A stretch of DNA of 64,000 nt from Melanocharis versteri (taxonomy: Eukaryota; Chordata; Aves; Passeriformes; Melanocharitidae), in the NCBI GenBank assembly GCA_013397845.1, contig VZTG01001088.1:62001-126000 (forward strand), in the 5' to 3' direction. The notes under the pieces were generated by a model. The model was not told the DNA's origin. It saw only the letters and a list, made by a program, of their open reading frames with translations, and did not search any database. Each line of letters starts with the position of its first letter. The first letter of the stretch is position 1. Shown piece by piece: positions 53,533 to 64,000 of this stretch. The translations under genes were made by a program, and so were the position numbers.

Positions 53533-56500
53533 AAGACTGAACCACAAACCTTTCTTTTTCTCATCAGCAGTTGTTCACAAACCTAATCTTCTGTGGTTTC
53601 AATGAAATAAGTAAGGCAGATAATCACATACTGTGAGGAGGAAGGGGGTGACTCCACGGCCGTACAACCTCCAGGCACTACTTTTTCCTGGAGGGAAGTG
53701 GAAACAGCAAAATGAAAATACTCAGACTTAAGAGATGAGCAAAGAAGGAAGACGTGGCATGCTGTGTAAAGGAGAAGACTTCCAGTGGCTCTAAGAACTG
53801 CCAAGAGCTAAGTCTATTCTCCTACTTACATGCATTTTAGGGTGCTTTCAGTACTCGCAGAACTCCCATCACTGACAGCAGAGGGAAAAGTTCATCTATA
53901 CAGAGATTGTGCATTTCCCTGCCACGACAGGGAGCCTGTCCTCAGGTATGCCAGAGGAGGAGGATACAGAGCTCAGCCCTTTCTGACTCGAGGTCCCACA
54001 ACACACAGGACAGCAGAACTTCAGACCCTCGTGGCATTGCAGAAAAAGGCTGTGGGATAAATCATGGCCAAACAGGTAAGGAAAATAGGTGCCAGCTCTG
54101 GTTTGGGAGGTGCTTTGGACTGAGGCCACCAGCTCTGCTGCTGTTTTGGAACAAGAAACCCTCTATTTTCACCCTTGAGCAAGAGCCAGCTTGGACTAAG
54201 GGCAGCAGTCTGACCTGGAAGAAACTCTGTGCAGCAGCCTTAAGGCAAAGCAGCCCACACAACCCACGGGACCTAGGATTTCATACAGAAGTGACTCCGT
54301 CCCTCTGTTCCTGTGTGAACACGCCGCTCGTGGTGAGTAAGCCTGTGTCATCCTGCAAGCCTGGGATGTTAGGGACACACCCAGCTCCAAAACCTGGTGG
54401 ATGGTGAACATTTGCAACGCCACTCTTTGAACTGCAGCGCAGGGCTGTGCACAAAACCAGCGCCTGCAGGACACGGCGCCCGCCAAGGTGTGGTGGTAAG
54501 GGCTTCTGCCCAGATTAGCAGCCAAAATGTGTGCCTTGGAGAACCTCTGGCTGGTGTTCAAGGAAAGAAACCAAGCCTGGCAGAGAGTGTACCTTCTCTC
54601 TCCCACCCTCCTGGTGCCTTTAGGAAGGTACACTGTGCTCTGGCTGGTGCTGATGCACCTCTGCTGATACACCCACGCAGCAACAGCACTGCTGCTGCCT
54701 GCTCAGCCTGAGTGCCTGTGATAATCTTCCCACTAAACTCTTCTGACCCTGGAAATGCCCAACAAGCCATCCAAGCTGTGCTAAAATACGGTGACTGTTG
54801 CTGGAAATGAAGGCAAAGCGGAAAGCGCAGAGGCAAAAGTGGATGTTTAAGCAATGCAACAAATGACTGAAGACACTAAAAATTATTTAAAATCCGTATT
54901 TATAAATAAAAAAAGATGATCGCAAAGCTTAGCATCTTACAGTTGGTTCATCTGCACATGTATATGCACATACACATGAACAGCATGTAAAATGCTGCAT
55001 TTTATCACACCTCTTTGCAGATCAGGACATGAAATCACTCTACATACAAAAAATCCATGTGTGTGTATTGCCACGTATTTCATGAAAGCAGAACTGAGAC
55101 AGCACTGTATCAATGAAATGTGTGATGTTACTCTACAGCCACGAGGGCTCTCCCTCTATATCCTACATGGCTATTTTGGCATATGCAGAGCCTACTTTCT
55201 GCAACAGCATGACATCACCAACCCCACATTCAGAGAATCATCATGGCCTTGTCTGCACTGCAAAAACTGGCCCCATAATTTAAAAAAAAAGCGCCGTTCA
55301 GCCAGTAGGAGCAAGAGCAGTGCTCTAGTGCAATACTGGACTCAGCTGGTTTTAGTGTTGGATCATCTAATTCTGCTCAGAGTGCGGTAACAAAAACCAT
55401 GGGGAGAAACTCCCACACCCCAAAACCCCCTTGCCACAGTCTAATTGCAGCAGCTGTGAAGAAAGTGAGGGGAAAATGGTTTTACAGTGCCCAGATATTT
55501 TTCTGAAATGTCAAAAGAAAAATTCTATTCCAAAGAGGGGTAACAAAAAATAATGAAAAGTAAGAATCTCAGCATTTTCTGAAAACTTTAATCTGTGAAC
55601 ATTTTTCTATCTGGTCAGATGTTCTATCAGCAGTTTGGGAGTGTTTCGTTTCAATCCTGGCAGCTGCTATTAATTTTAATCTTTTCAAGCTTTTTGGTAA
55701 AAAAAGTAACCTAGATTGTAGATCAAACCCAAACTATGCCAAAACAGACAATCTTGCCTTTCATTTGAAGAAAGTAAATGGCAATCACAACCTCCCTGGG
55801 AGACAATTTTATTCCTACCATTCTTTATTTGTACAACAATTAGCCTTTTTCTGATCCAAGATAAAGTCCCCCAGGCACAGTTGTGAAACATGATAATAGC
55901 AGAGTGCTGGGTTTTTTTAAATGAACCTGATGAATGACCAAAATCAATCATTCCCTCAAAATTTTAGCTATGATGAGCTGGCATCTTGCACCCTGGAAGT
56001 GTTACCTCCAGAAATTCCCAGCTAGACCCAAGGGTGATATAGGAGCATCCAGAACTTCCATGTCTCGCAGCAGTTCATGGGTGTTATGTCATTCCATGGT
56101 GCTTCTGCAGCTGTGCGCTGGAACAGCCACTAGCTGCTCTTCTTAAACACAGAATATGTAAGATTTCATGCACATCGGACTTTAAAAAGCAAAAGTAACC
56201 CCTTCTCCTACGTGGCAATGTCAATGAGAAATGAAATTAATTGAATTCTTTCACGCCCGGAGCCAATGAGCTGTAACACAGGGCAGCACACCAGCTCCCC
56301 ACGTCAGCCAGAGAGGAAGAAACACACTGAGACCTCGTGCCAGATGCACCTTATCATTCCACTGGCATGCAGTGATGGATGAACACATCAGCAATGCACC
56401 CCTTCCCTCTGGTAAGTCCTATCCCTCAATTCCCTTCCCGGGAAAGGGAAACCACGGCGAAGTGACCTCCCTTCTGCAGGCACCTGGGAGGCCGCCCCGC

Positions 56501-59500
56501 ACAGAGTTATCTGTGTGACCTCCAAGATCCTCCATTCCTCTGCACAGATTGCTTCCGTCATCCAGATAAAAGCAGAGGGAGTTGAAGAAGCACTTGTGCC
56601 TGGAATTCCCTGAATTTCATCACCAACCACCAAGGGCTTAGCCAGGGTCAAACTCTGTGGTTACTGCACAGCCACGCTTTGGTTTCAGGGTGATAAAGGT
56701 CCATTTACTACCACGGGGGAGCTTTGAGGGGTGTGGTGTGAGCTCCTCCACGGTGACACTGGACTGGACTCGTGCAAACAGCTGAGACACGCAGTGCCAC
56801 AGCACTTGTCCTGCTCTTGCAGTGCTTAACCTATGTCAACTGCTGCCTGAGCCATCTCCTTCGAGAGCTGGCAGTGACAGACGCGTAATTCGGTTTGGGG
56901 AGGCACGGGCCCCGATGCCTGCTCTCCCTTCCCACCTCCCTCCCACGCCTACCCACCTTCCCTGCTGCTGGGCTATGTCAGCCCAAAACCTTCTCTGGGG
57001 AGGAAGAACGACAGCCGGTTCTCTCCAAACCATCTCACCCAATTAAAGAAAAATCTGCAGCTGATGCTTACATGCCTTTTTTGTTGATGGGGGCACAAGG
57101 CAGAGGAGGAGCGACCTCACCCTCCCTTGGCTGTGCTGACTTCAAAAAATTCCTGAAAGAAGGCAACTGAACAAGAAGGTGCCACTTGTAGCCCTTAGTT
57201 TACAAGAGCAGAGCCAGGCTTGTAACGTTAGGACTTACGTAAAACTATCCAAGATGCCAACTATGCTCTTTTCACCCTGAGTTAATGATATTTAGTATGT
57301 TTTCATGTAGCTTCTGGAGTCACGGGATAGCACAAAAGGATGAACCTTAAGGAATTTTTTAGCTGTTGTGGTGACAAGCTTGTGGAAAGCTTGAGAATTT
57401 GAACACTTAGCCAGAAAACAAGTAACCAGTGCCTAAATGCGAATTTTTAAATACCTTAATATCCTCTTGAGTATTGGAGACTGAGTCATGGTTCTGGGAA
57501 GGGTAATATTACAGCTTTATGGTCTGCTGCAAGACTTGGCTAGGATGAAATCAGAGGTTTTCTGTAATAATTTGGAGCCTCTGTTCTCTCTGTGGAGGGG
57601 ACAGTCCTCGGCAAGTAGCAGAGGATGCCTGCCTATTAAATTCATGTTAATTGAATGGAATTGACTGCTTAACAGTTTTCACGGATCAGGACAAGGCAAT
57701 ACATTTAAATGCCTGTGCAGATGTAGGCATCTATTATTAAACATTTGAGTTTGAAAGCTTGGACCCCAACTTCTTAGTGTTATTTCTTCCATATCAGTTA
57801 GGTCTAAATCTAAATCTCTGTCTTAACCACAGCATCATAGTGCCTGTAAAGACTGAATGAGATGATGTACCAGGGACACAATAAGGTAATATCAGAAGAG
57901 CAATTCTGAGCAATTCTTAGGCAATCCCAAGTAGAGCCCCTCCAGCAAGAGTCCAACTATACAGACACAGCCACTGCAGTATGAATCTGAGATCAACAAA
58001 TCAGCACTTGGGCTTTAGTGGCTAAAGCTGTCACAGATCACTTGAAGACAGCATGTCAACTGTACTTTTTACTGTCCCCTGACCCTCCAACCTCTCCTCT
58101 CCTCCCAAAACATAAGCAAGCAGCACTTCTGGAGGAACTGACAAAATAATTTTCTGATGTTCACACAGCAGAGTATGACATGCTGAGGGGTTTGGCAGGG
58201 ATTCCCCTTCCTCCCTGAGCCCTTTCACCCACGGATCTGCAGAGCCCAGGCTCCTGTGGCTCCAAGTGATGTGTTCTCTGTAAGAGTCAGCTCAGCAACC
58301 CTCATGCCCATCAGCTTTTAACCAGGACCTTACATGTTTGGATACACCCCGTATCACCATCCCAAACAAAAGCCCCCCTACTCTTGGAACAGAACCCTCA
58401 ATTCCGCATCCCCACAGCCTAGTCCTGCTGCAGCCCCCTACACAGCATTCATGCAGTCCTTGTTATTTATTAACAGAGCCATATATTTCCTGCCAAGTAT
58501 GTTTCCCCTTCACACAGCTCATGGGGCCATTCAGCTCTTTGCCAAGCAGACCTTTCAAATACATAGTGTTAAAACTAAAAGGGCCCTTGTAGTTGTGCAG
58601 TGTTGTGAGGAGAAATGTTTCTTCCCTGACACACGTTGTACCCCAGGTACAGCTCCAGCCTTACTCACGGGATGTTGCTGCTGTTATCCCAGGGCACAGG
58701 GAGCAGGGTGGGGACTCAGGGCCATTCCCAAGAGGACAACTTGATGGCCTGGATGTGGCAGGGCACAGCCCACCCCTATCAGCCAAGAGCTGGGAGACAA
58801 CACAGATTTACACCCGGGTTCATCACGCTGGACGATGCTTGATTTTGCAGGAGACACTGCACTCAGCTCTGCAGAGTCCCTGCTCCTGGATCTGAAACTG
58901 CTCCGGAGGAAGGGCCACAATCTGACCAAGCTGGCATGAAGCGCTCCACAAAACTCCAAACTTCAGGCACCACTCATCCGTCAGCCCTCACACGACAGCA
59001 GCTCAGCCCATGCAGGAAGGGATTCCTTTCCTGTGAAACTCTCCAGTAAGAATCACCAGCCTGAAAAGCCCTTACCCAGGTAGGAATCTCAGCAGGACCC
59101 ACCAGGCTGCTTCCACTGTGCATGGAGAGCAGGAGGCAAACGGCGCTTTGATTATCAGTCATCTTCATTACACTCACAATCAGGAGCAGGGAGGGGGTTT
59201 TCAGTAGCACTGGATGGCCTGGCAAGCACGACTGGTGCTGAAAGACGAAGGGACTTTTGCTCCCCAGCCAGCCAGCAACTTCAAAGCCTTTTTCATTCAG
59301 TTGCTGTTACGGCAGTACACACACACACACAACTGCTGTTAAGGTATCACCAGCCTTGGCGGAGGTCAGAGCTGCCTGACTCACGCTACAACTGCCTGCT
59401 GCAAACACGGGGCAGACAGCTTTCTAAAAGGGTTTTTATCTGCACACAGCTAATGCTCTGTGCCCAACAGAAATGCTGCCGAAGGGACCATGAGAGATTT

Positions 59501-61044
59501 CGTGCAGCACATTACGCAAGAGGTCGGGTGAGATTACAGCGCAACCATTTTCCAGCTGCCTGCATTTCAGTCAGAAGATGCCAATTTGAGGGGAAGTACA
59601 AATCTGGGATGAAAGTATATCGAAATTGATCTACTGTAAAAAATGTTTTAGGTCTAGGATGGAAATTTATGTTTCTCAGAACAGGCACAGCCTAGATCAG
59701 AAAAATCTCATTGCAAGCCCTGTAATAAATCAGTGACAATAAGAGTTACATATGTTCTCACAGCTCTAATGTACACACAGATGCACCTGTACAGCTTTCC
59801 TCTCTCCATACTCTGAAGAATACTGACTTTATAAGAATAATAAAGAACTCCAAGAAGTGAGACTGGGACAGCATCATCTCAGACTAGCTTGGCTGGTGAG
59901 AACCAGCTTCCCACCCACGCCAGTGATTTCCCCCCCACAGAACAGGCTGGTGCACCTTTTTGTCTCTTTTGGCTTTTTTTTTTTCTTGCCAAAACATCAC
60001 CTAACTCCAAAATACAATGGAAAAACTGGAAAGCTTTCTTGTGATAAGAGAATCCAAATGATCTCTTTTTCCTTTAGAGTCTAGGAAAGATGTTTCTCAC
60101 TTCCAAATGTCTTAAGTTTTAAGATCAAACCCTATAGTGGCTTTTATAAGGTAGCTTCCTGCAGTAACAAGCCCCAGTTAAGATAAGATGCAACAGGTAA
60201 GTGCAAATCTCCAAAGGAGAAGGGGTGAACTGTGAGGAAGACACTATTATAATTTTGTACCACGAGACAGAATAAAAAAGCAAAACACATTAAAACTCTT
60301 CTTAGGTTGGTTGGTTTCGTTGTTTGTTAGTTTTTCCCTGAGGTGTTAACTAGAAAAGAAATGAAGATACTTAGTCATGAGGTTTAAGCCCATGGTCCCC
60401 TTTAAAAAGAAATATTCACTGTCCTCTGCTCTCAGTAGATTTTTATTGAGCAATTGAAAGATGCTGTTTTCAAAGCCAGGACTCAGCTCGGGTAATTGTT
60501 ACACCTCTTTGTGTTGCCTTTTCTTTCAACGAGAACCAGCTAAAGGCTTGCAGGAAGGAGCCTCGGGGCTGCAACAGATGTCATGAGCCACTTCCTACAA
60601 ATTAGAAAAGGAAAGTAACCCCCTCAGGTTAATTATGGGGAGAGGCCACACACGGAGCTGTGTAATGAGCCTGTGGGATGGAGAGAAGGCAACTGCTCCA
60701 TATTGGATTTCAAGAGACAGAGCATGAAATCTCTGGTGCTGACTACATGCTTTCACACCGCCAGAGCAATGCCTCCTGCCCAGGGGGGACACAAGCCGTG
60801 CTGTCTGGGGCAGGCAGCAGAGGCAAGGGGGGACAATGACACTGCTCAGCCACCCTCTGAGGACGCCTCTCTGCGATCCTGCCCTCCCCAGGCACGGCTG
60901 CCACAGCACCGGGGACTTTGCACCTGCCTCCCTATTTACACAGGTGCAAGGGAGTTAGAAAGCCATAGCCTAAGGACCAAAGTGTAAAGACAGGGACTTG
61001 GCTGACCTGGATGTTGTTGTTTTCCTGGTGGGATTAATGGGCCA
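53533..61044 (-). other. Non-coding DNA, probably FGFRL1 intron or 5' flank
   Basis: No exon, RNA or clear LINE was recognised. Two stretches look conserved in texture: 57640-57750 (AT-rich, TTAATTGAATGG and ATTTAAAT words) and 59480-59640 (scattered CpGs, TTACGCAA, and ATCGAAATTGATC). Isolated GT-type donors occur (for example GTAAGG at 54077 on the plus strand) without a convincing exon. Confidence 0.45.
59316..59332. repeat. Short CA dinucleotide repeat
   Basis: About eight AC units, flanked on both sides by 'tgctgtta'-like sequence. Confidence 0.85.
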
Positions 61045-61112
61045 CAGTCCTTTCATCTTTCTCTGCCTCATTTCCCCATCTATATAATGGAGATGGTGGT
61101 ATTTATCCTTTT
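61045..61112 (+). mobile_element. MIR/CORE-SINE-like fragment
   Basis: 'tttctctgcctcatttcccc' followed by 'atctatataatggagatggt' and 'ggtatttatcc' parallels the MIR-type 'gcctcagtttccccatctgtaaaatggggataatagtac'. A short T-run follows directly. Confidence 0.5.
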
Positions 61113-62987
61113 CTTTTTCTTTTTTTTTTTTTTCAATGAAGTGGCTAGATTTTCACGAAGGGAAAGCACCAGGACAATCCTAGGTAACAGCATTACCGAA
61201 GAGCCCTGTAACAGCACAGGTTATGCCTTTTTTCTCTCTTCTTTTCCACTCCCCCCACCCCAAACAGTAGGTGCGAGCCCGTCTTGTTTCTTGAAACTGT
61301 TTCCTTAGGTAGTGGGTCACTTTAAAAAGTAAAGATGCTTGTTTAAAGTAAACTGGTGCAGCTAATCAATTGTAACTCAGCCTTGAACTTCAGCTAAGGA
61401 ATCAGCCCCACGTTTCCTTCCACTAAAATATACATTTATGGTGAGGTTAGCATGACCTGATAACAAAACCAGCAAGGACAAAAACAACCCTGAATGTGCC
61501 CAGCTAGAGTGCCTAGGAGATTTATTTTAGTGGGTGGGAAATAGCTTGATGTTTATTTAAACTATGATTTGCAGATGGGGGCCGGGGGGTGTTTAAGTGA
61601 CAGTTAATGGGTTCATCTACAGAAAAGGAGAATCCTGGCCAAAACTGAGCTCCAGCTCCACATGGGAAGGCATCACTGTTACCAGAGGAGAGGTCACTGG
61701 GATCCAGGACACACTGGACAGGCATAGCTGAACCTCCTACTGCCAGGATGGCCTCGGGTAGCTGCTCCTGAAGACGTAGGGATAAGTAATTGAGTGCTTC
61801 AGTGAACTCGTGCAGAGGCCAGGAGGAATGGAAAAGGTCAAGATTTTCAGGCCAAGAGCGACATTTTGTTGACATTCCATCTCGTGGGGGAAAATAAAGT
61901 GAAGCGTTTTGGGTTTGTTCCAGCGCAGAGCAGTAGGGTTTTTCTGGTCTCAGAAAAGCAATGGAAGACAGATCTGCCATCCTTCGGGCAGCCGTAATAA
62001 CAGCTCCTCCTGTAGCATCTTCCCGGCTGGGTGCACATCACCTCTGACACTTTCGTTGACTGTGCTCAAAACAGAGGCTGAAGAAGCAAAATTTGAGTAA
62101 TTTCAAACCTCTCATAAAGCATGACTAGTGCAAAATAATACCCAGTGCTCTTGCTGACAAAAGCACCGAGCACTGCTCTGTGGCAGTGGATTTTCATCAA
62201 CAGCTCTCTCTTCCAAGTGCACAGGAGGATATTCGCACTAAAAATGACTACTGGTTGATGAATGTTAGATGTCTTCCAATTTTTCCACACCCAGAAATCC
62301 AGTCTCCAGACTTGAACTGACAGTTTGCATGTCATCTTACTTCCCAGTTTTTCCAAAACAAGGCACACCAAATCCACCCTAGTTTCAGCAGGTAGATTAG
62401 GGGCTAAGAAAAACTGGTTTTCTTGAGCAGGATTAGCTTGAGGTGCTTCTGAGATTATCTGTCTGCCTTCCAGGCACTCTCTAAATACTCAGAGGCACCC
62501 ATTTGTCATCACTGCTGCATTATCCCTGCAAAATGCATCATCCTTGCACGATGGAGCTACCTGACCTGCAGGGCGGGAGTGTGCATGCCTCTTACCTTGC
62601 ACGTGTATCTACTGGGGAGTAAAAAACCAGTCTGTGGTCTGCCTACAACAAGCTAAAGTCCAAGACTGCTCAGATGTGACAGGGAGACACACTGCTGAAC
62701 TCCGATCACTCTGTCCCAACGGCCCAGGACGGCACAAGCTGAGTTTCAGGAATGCAGATCGCAGATCCAGAAAATGGCTATTCAGCAAGGCTGAAGGAGC
62801 AGTTTCAGTTTCTCAAAGCAGATATGAGGGGCACAAACACCGCCTGGGCCGTTATCAATGTCCTGTTAAGCGCAACAGGATGGCAAGGCAGCCTGGAAAA
62901 CTAATAAAAATGCAAGTCCTGCTCCTACTTGTACCAAATTTTGTCAGGCTCAAACGGTTTCTCTAAGATTTCAACAAATAATAGGAT
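61113..62987 (-). other. Non-coding DNA, probably FGFRL1 intron or 5' flank
   Basis: Begins with a short T-run. A minus-strand GTAAGA donor-like site at about 62596 has no identifiable exon before it. Open frames on both strands overlap without domains. Confidence 0.45.
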
Positions 62988-63058
62988 CATAAGGTTTTAA
63001 GACGCTCCCATGGACTTGTAAGGGGCTCGATCCAGCCCCCAGTGCAGCCAGTAAGCTT
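62988..63058 (-). mobile_element. Possible old CR1 terminus (reverse orientation)
   Basis: 'aataggatcataaggtttta' and 'ctcgatccagcccccagtgc' recall the reverse complement of a CR1 end (aatcatagggt...tctagtccagccccc). The match is weak and nothing upstream supports it. Confidence 0.3.
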
Positions 63059-63329
63059 TTGAAAAAGAAATCTCCAACTTAAATCCAGCTATTGTGATTT
63101 ACACCAGCTGAGGATCTCTCACCCTGCCTGCAATGGGAACACGACCAGGCTGCTTGCCAGCACTTCTGGCTTTGCTGCAGCAGGAGTGACGTTCAGGTAT
63201 GCGTGACCACTCACCAGCAGATTTCTTTACAATGACAAGCTTTGAAGTCAGAGCGCTTTGCTCTCCTTCCACAAACCATTTTCACTCAAAACAATAACTA
63301 TTTAAACGGGAGCCTCACCAAAGCCATTT

Positions 63330-63333
<4 letters not shown>

Positions 63334-63368
<35 letters not shown>
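63334..63368 (+). repeat. 35-base T homopolymer next to an assembly gap
   Basis: An uninterrupted T-run sits five bases before ten undetermined bases. The true length is unknown. On the minus strand it would be a poly-A run, but no retroposed gene is recognisable beside it. Confidence 0.95.
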
Positions 63369-63370
<2 letters not shown>

Positions 63371-63373
63371 TGG

Positions 63374-63383
63374 NNNNNNNNNN
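63374..63383. other. Assembly gap (10 N)
   Basis: Ten undetermined bases directly after a long T homopolymer. The round size suggests a placeholder, so the real gap length is unknown. Confidence 0.99.
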
Positions 63384-64000
63384 TTTACTTCTTTGTCAAT
63401 GGTAAAATATAGTTAAATCACAGAAAAAGAGATAGCTGCATCATAGGCTGGATATCCCAGCACTAAACTACTTCCATTAACTTTCAGCGCGGGGAGAGAA
63501 GACACCAGTGGCTTTACCCAATATTACACTGAAACCTAGAAAGAAAAAAATGGAACAAATGACTCTTTTTGCCGAAAATCTTTTTAAGCTCCTCCCTACA
63601 AAACCCACTATAAGTTGTCTTTTCATAGCCAGCGGGGCTGCTAGAGGCTTGAATGTGATTTGTGGACCTCATCCTGCCTATTCAGAGCAAAAGATAACAC
63701 CTGCGGGAAGCAGGCGAAAGGTTAAAACCTGGTACCTCTGTGTTTTCCTAAGTGCAGAGCTTGGCACCAGAACAGAGCCTGGGAACAATGGCAGGAGCAT
63801 TGTGCCTGTTTTCTTTTCCCTTAAAGTAACATTTTTGCTGCAGTGTCATCTTTCTGCTCAGCCAAGCAGGCGCTCTGGGTCAAATCAGCTGCGTGAGCCG
63901 TCAGCAGATTTTTCTGGCCCTCTCAAAAGATCTTCAGGCATTGTACTAAGAAGCCAAATCGGTGAGAAAACAGGAAAAAAAAAAAAAAAGTGGACAGACT
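63384..64000. other. Non-coding end of window
   Basis: Nothing recognisable between the assembly gap and the window end apart from the terminal A-run. Confidence 0.5.
63975..63989. repeat. 15-base A-run near the window end
   Basis: Pure A homopolymer, too short and isolated to assign to a retroposon. Confidence 0.9.

Noticed and set aside
53161..53547. Lys/Arg/Glu-only open frames of up to 128 codons on the minus strand
   Set aside because: They are translation of a polypurine microsatellite.
1..64000. CRISPR array, tRNA/rRNA genes, endogenous retrovirus, prokaryotic-type system
   Set aside because: No regularly spaced repeats, no tRNA or rRNA signature, and no retroviral coding motif or paired LTRs were seen on either strand. 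The window is ordinary vertebrate intronic DNA.

Overview
This window looks like nuclear DNA from a bird. It is non-coding except for one vertebrate exon. It has scattered CR1 retrotransposon tails (three clear, several degraded), a base composition that is neither prokaryotic nor viral, and no operon-like packing of reading frames. No species can be named from the sequence alone.

The one firmly supported coding element is a 273-bp exon on the minus strand (31498-31770). It encodes the first immunoglobulin domain of FGFRL1, the fibroblast growth factor receptor-like 1 protein (also called FGFR5), a kinase-less FGF receptor. Both splice sites are canonical and the exon is symmetric (phase 1-1). 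Transcription runs from high to low coordinates. About 32 kb upstream and 31 kb downstream then hold no other recognisable FGFRL1 exon, so the window is best read as two very large introns around exon Ig1. The signal-peptide exon, acidic linker, second and third Ig domains and the transmembrane/C-terminal exon were not found.

Layout by region: 1-16700 is intron with CR1 fragments (about 5.5, 10.1, 11.6, 12.8 and 13.0 kb) and MIR-like SINE scraps (7.8, 14.0 kb). A CpG-rich block lies at 16740-17185, with a consensus minus-strand splice donor at its downstream edge. 17200-31497 is intron with several AT-rich blocks that resemble conserved non-coding DNA. The FGFRL1 exon follows. 31771-43400 is intron with one CR1-like tail. 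A second CpG-rich block lies at 43560-43870, again ending in a minus-strand donor and flanked by homeodomain-rich, possibly conserved sequence. An old L2-type LINE relic lies at 47680-48300 and abuts a CR1 tail at 48445-48712. A CR1 lies at 52787-52935, a 240-bp polypyrimidine tract at 53289-53532, and a 35-base T-run beside a 10-N assembly gap at 63334-63383.

No complete gene, RNA gene, CRISPR array, operon or prokaryote-type mobile system was seen. The most interesting points are the phase-neutral Ig1 exon inside unusually long introns, and two CpG-rich blocks with minus-strand donors that could be alternative first exons (one upstream of Ig1, one downstream). The old LINE relic is also notable for a bird genome.
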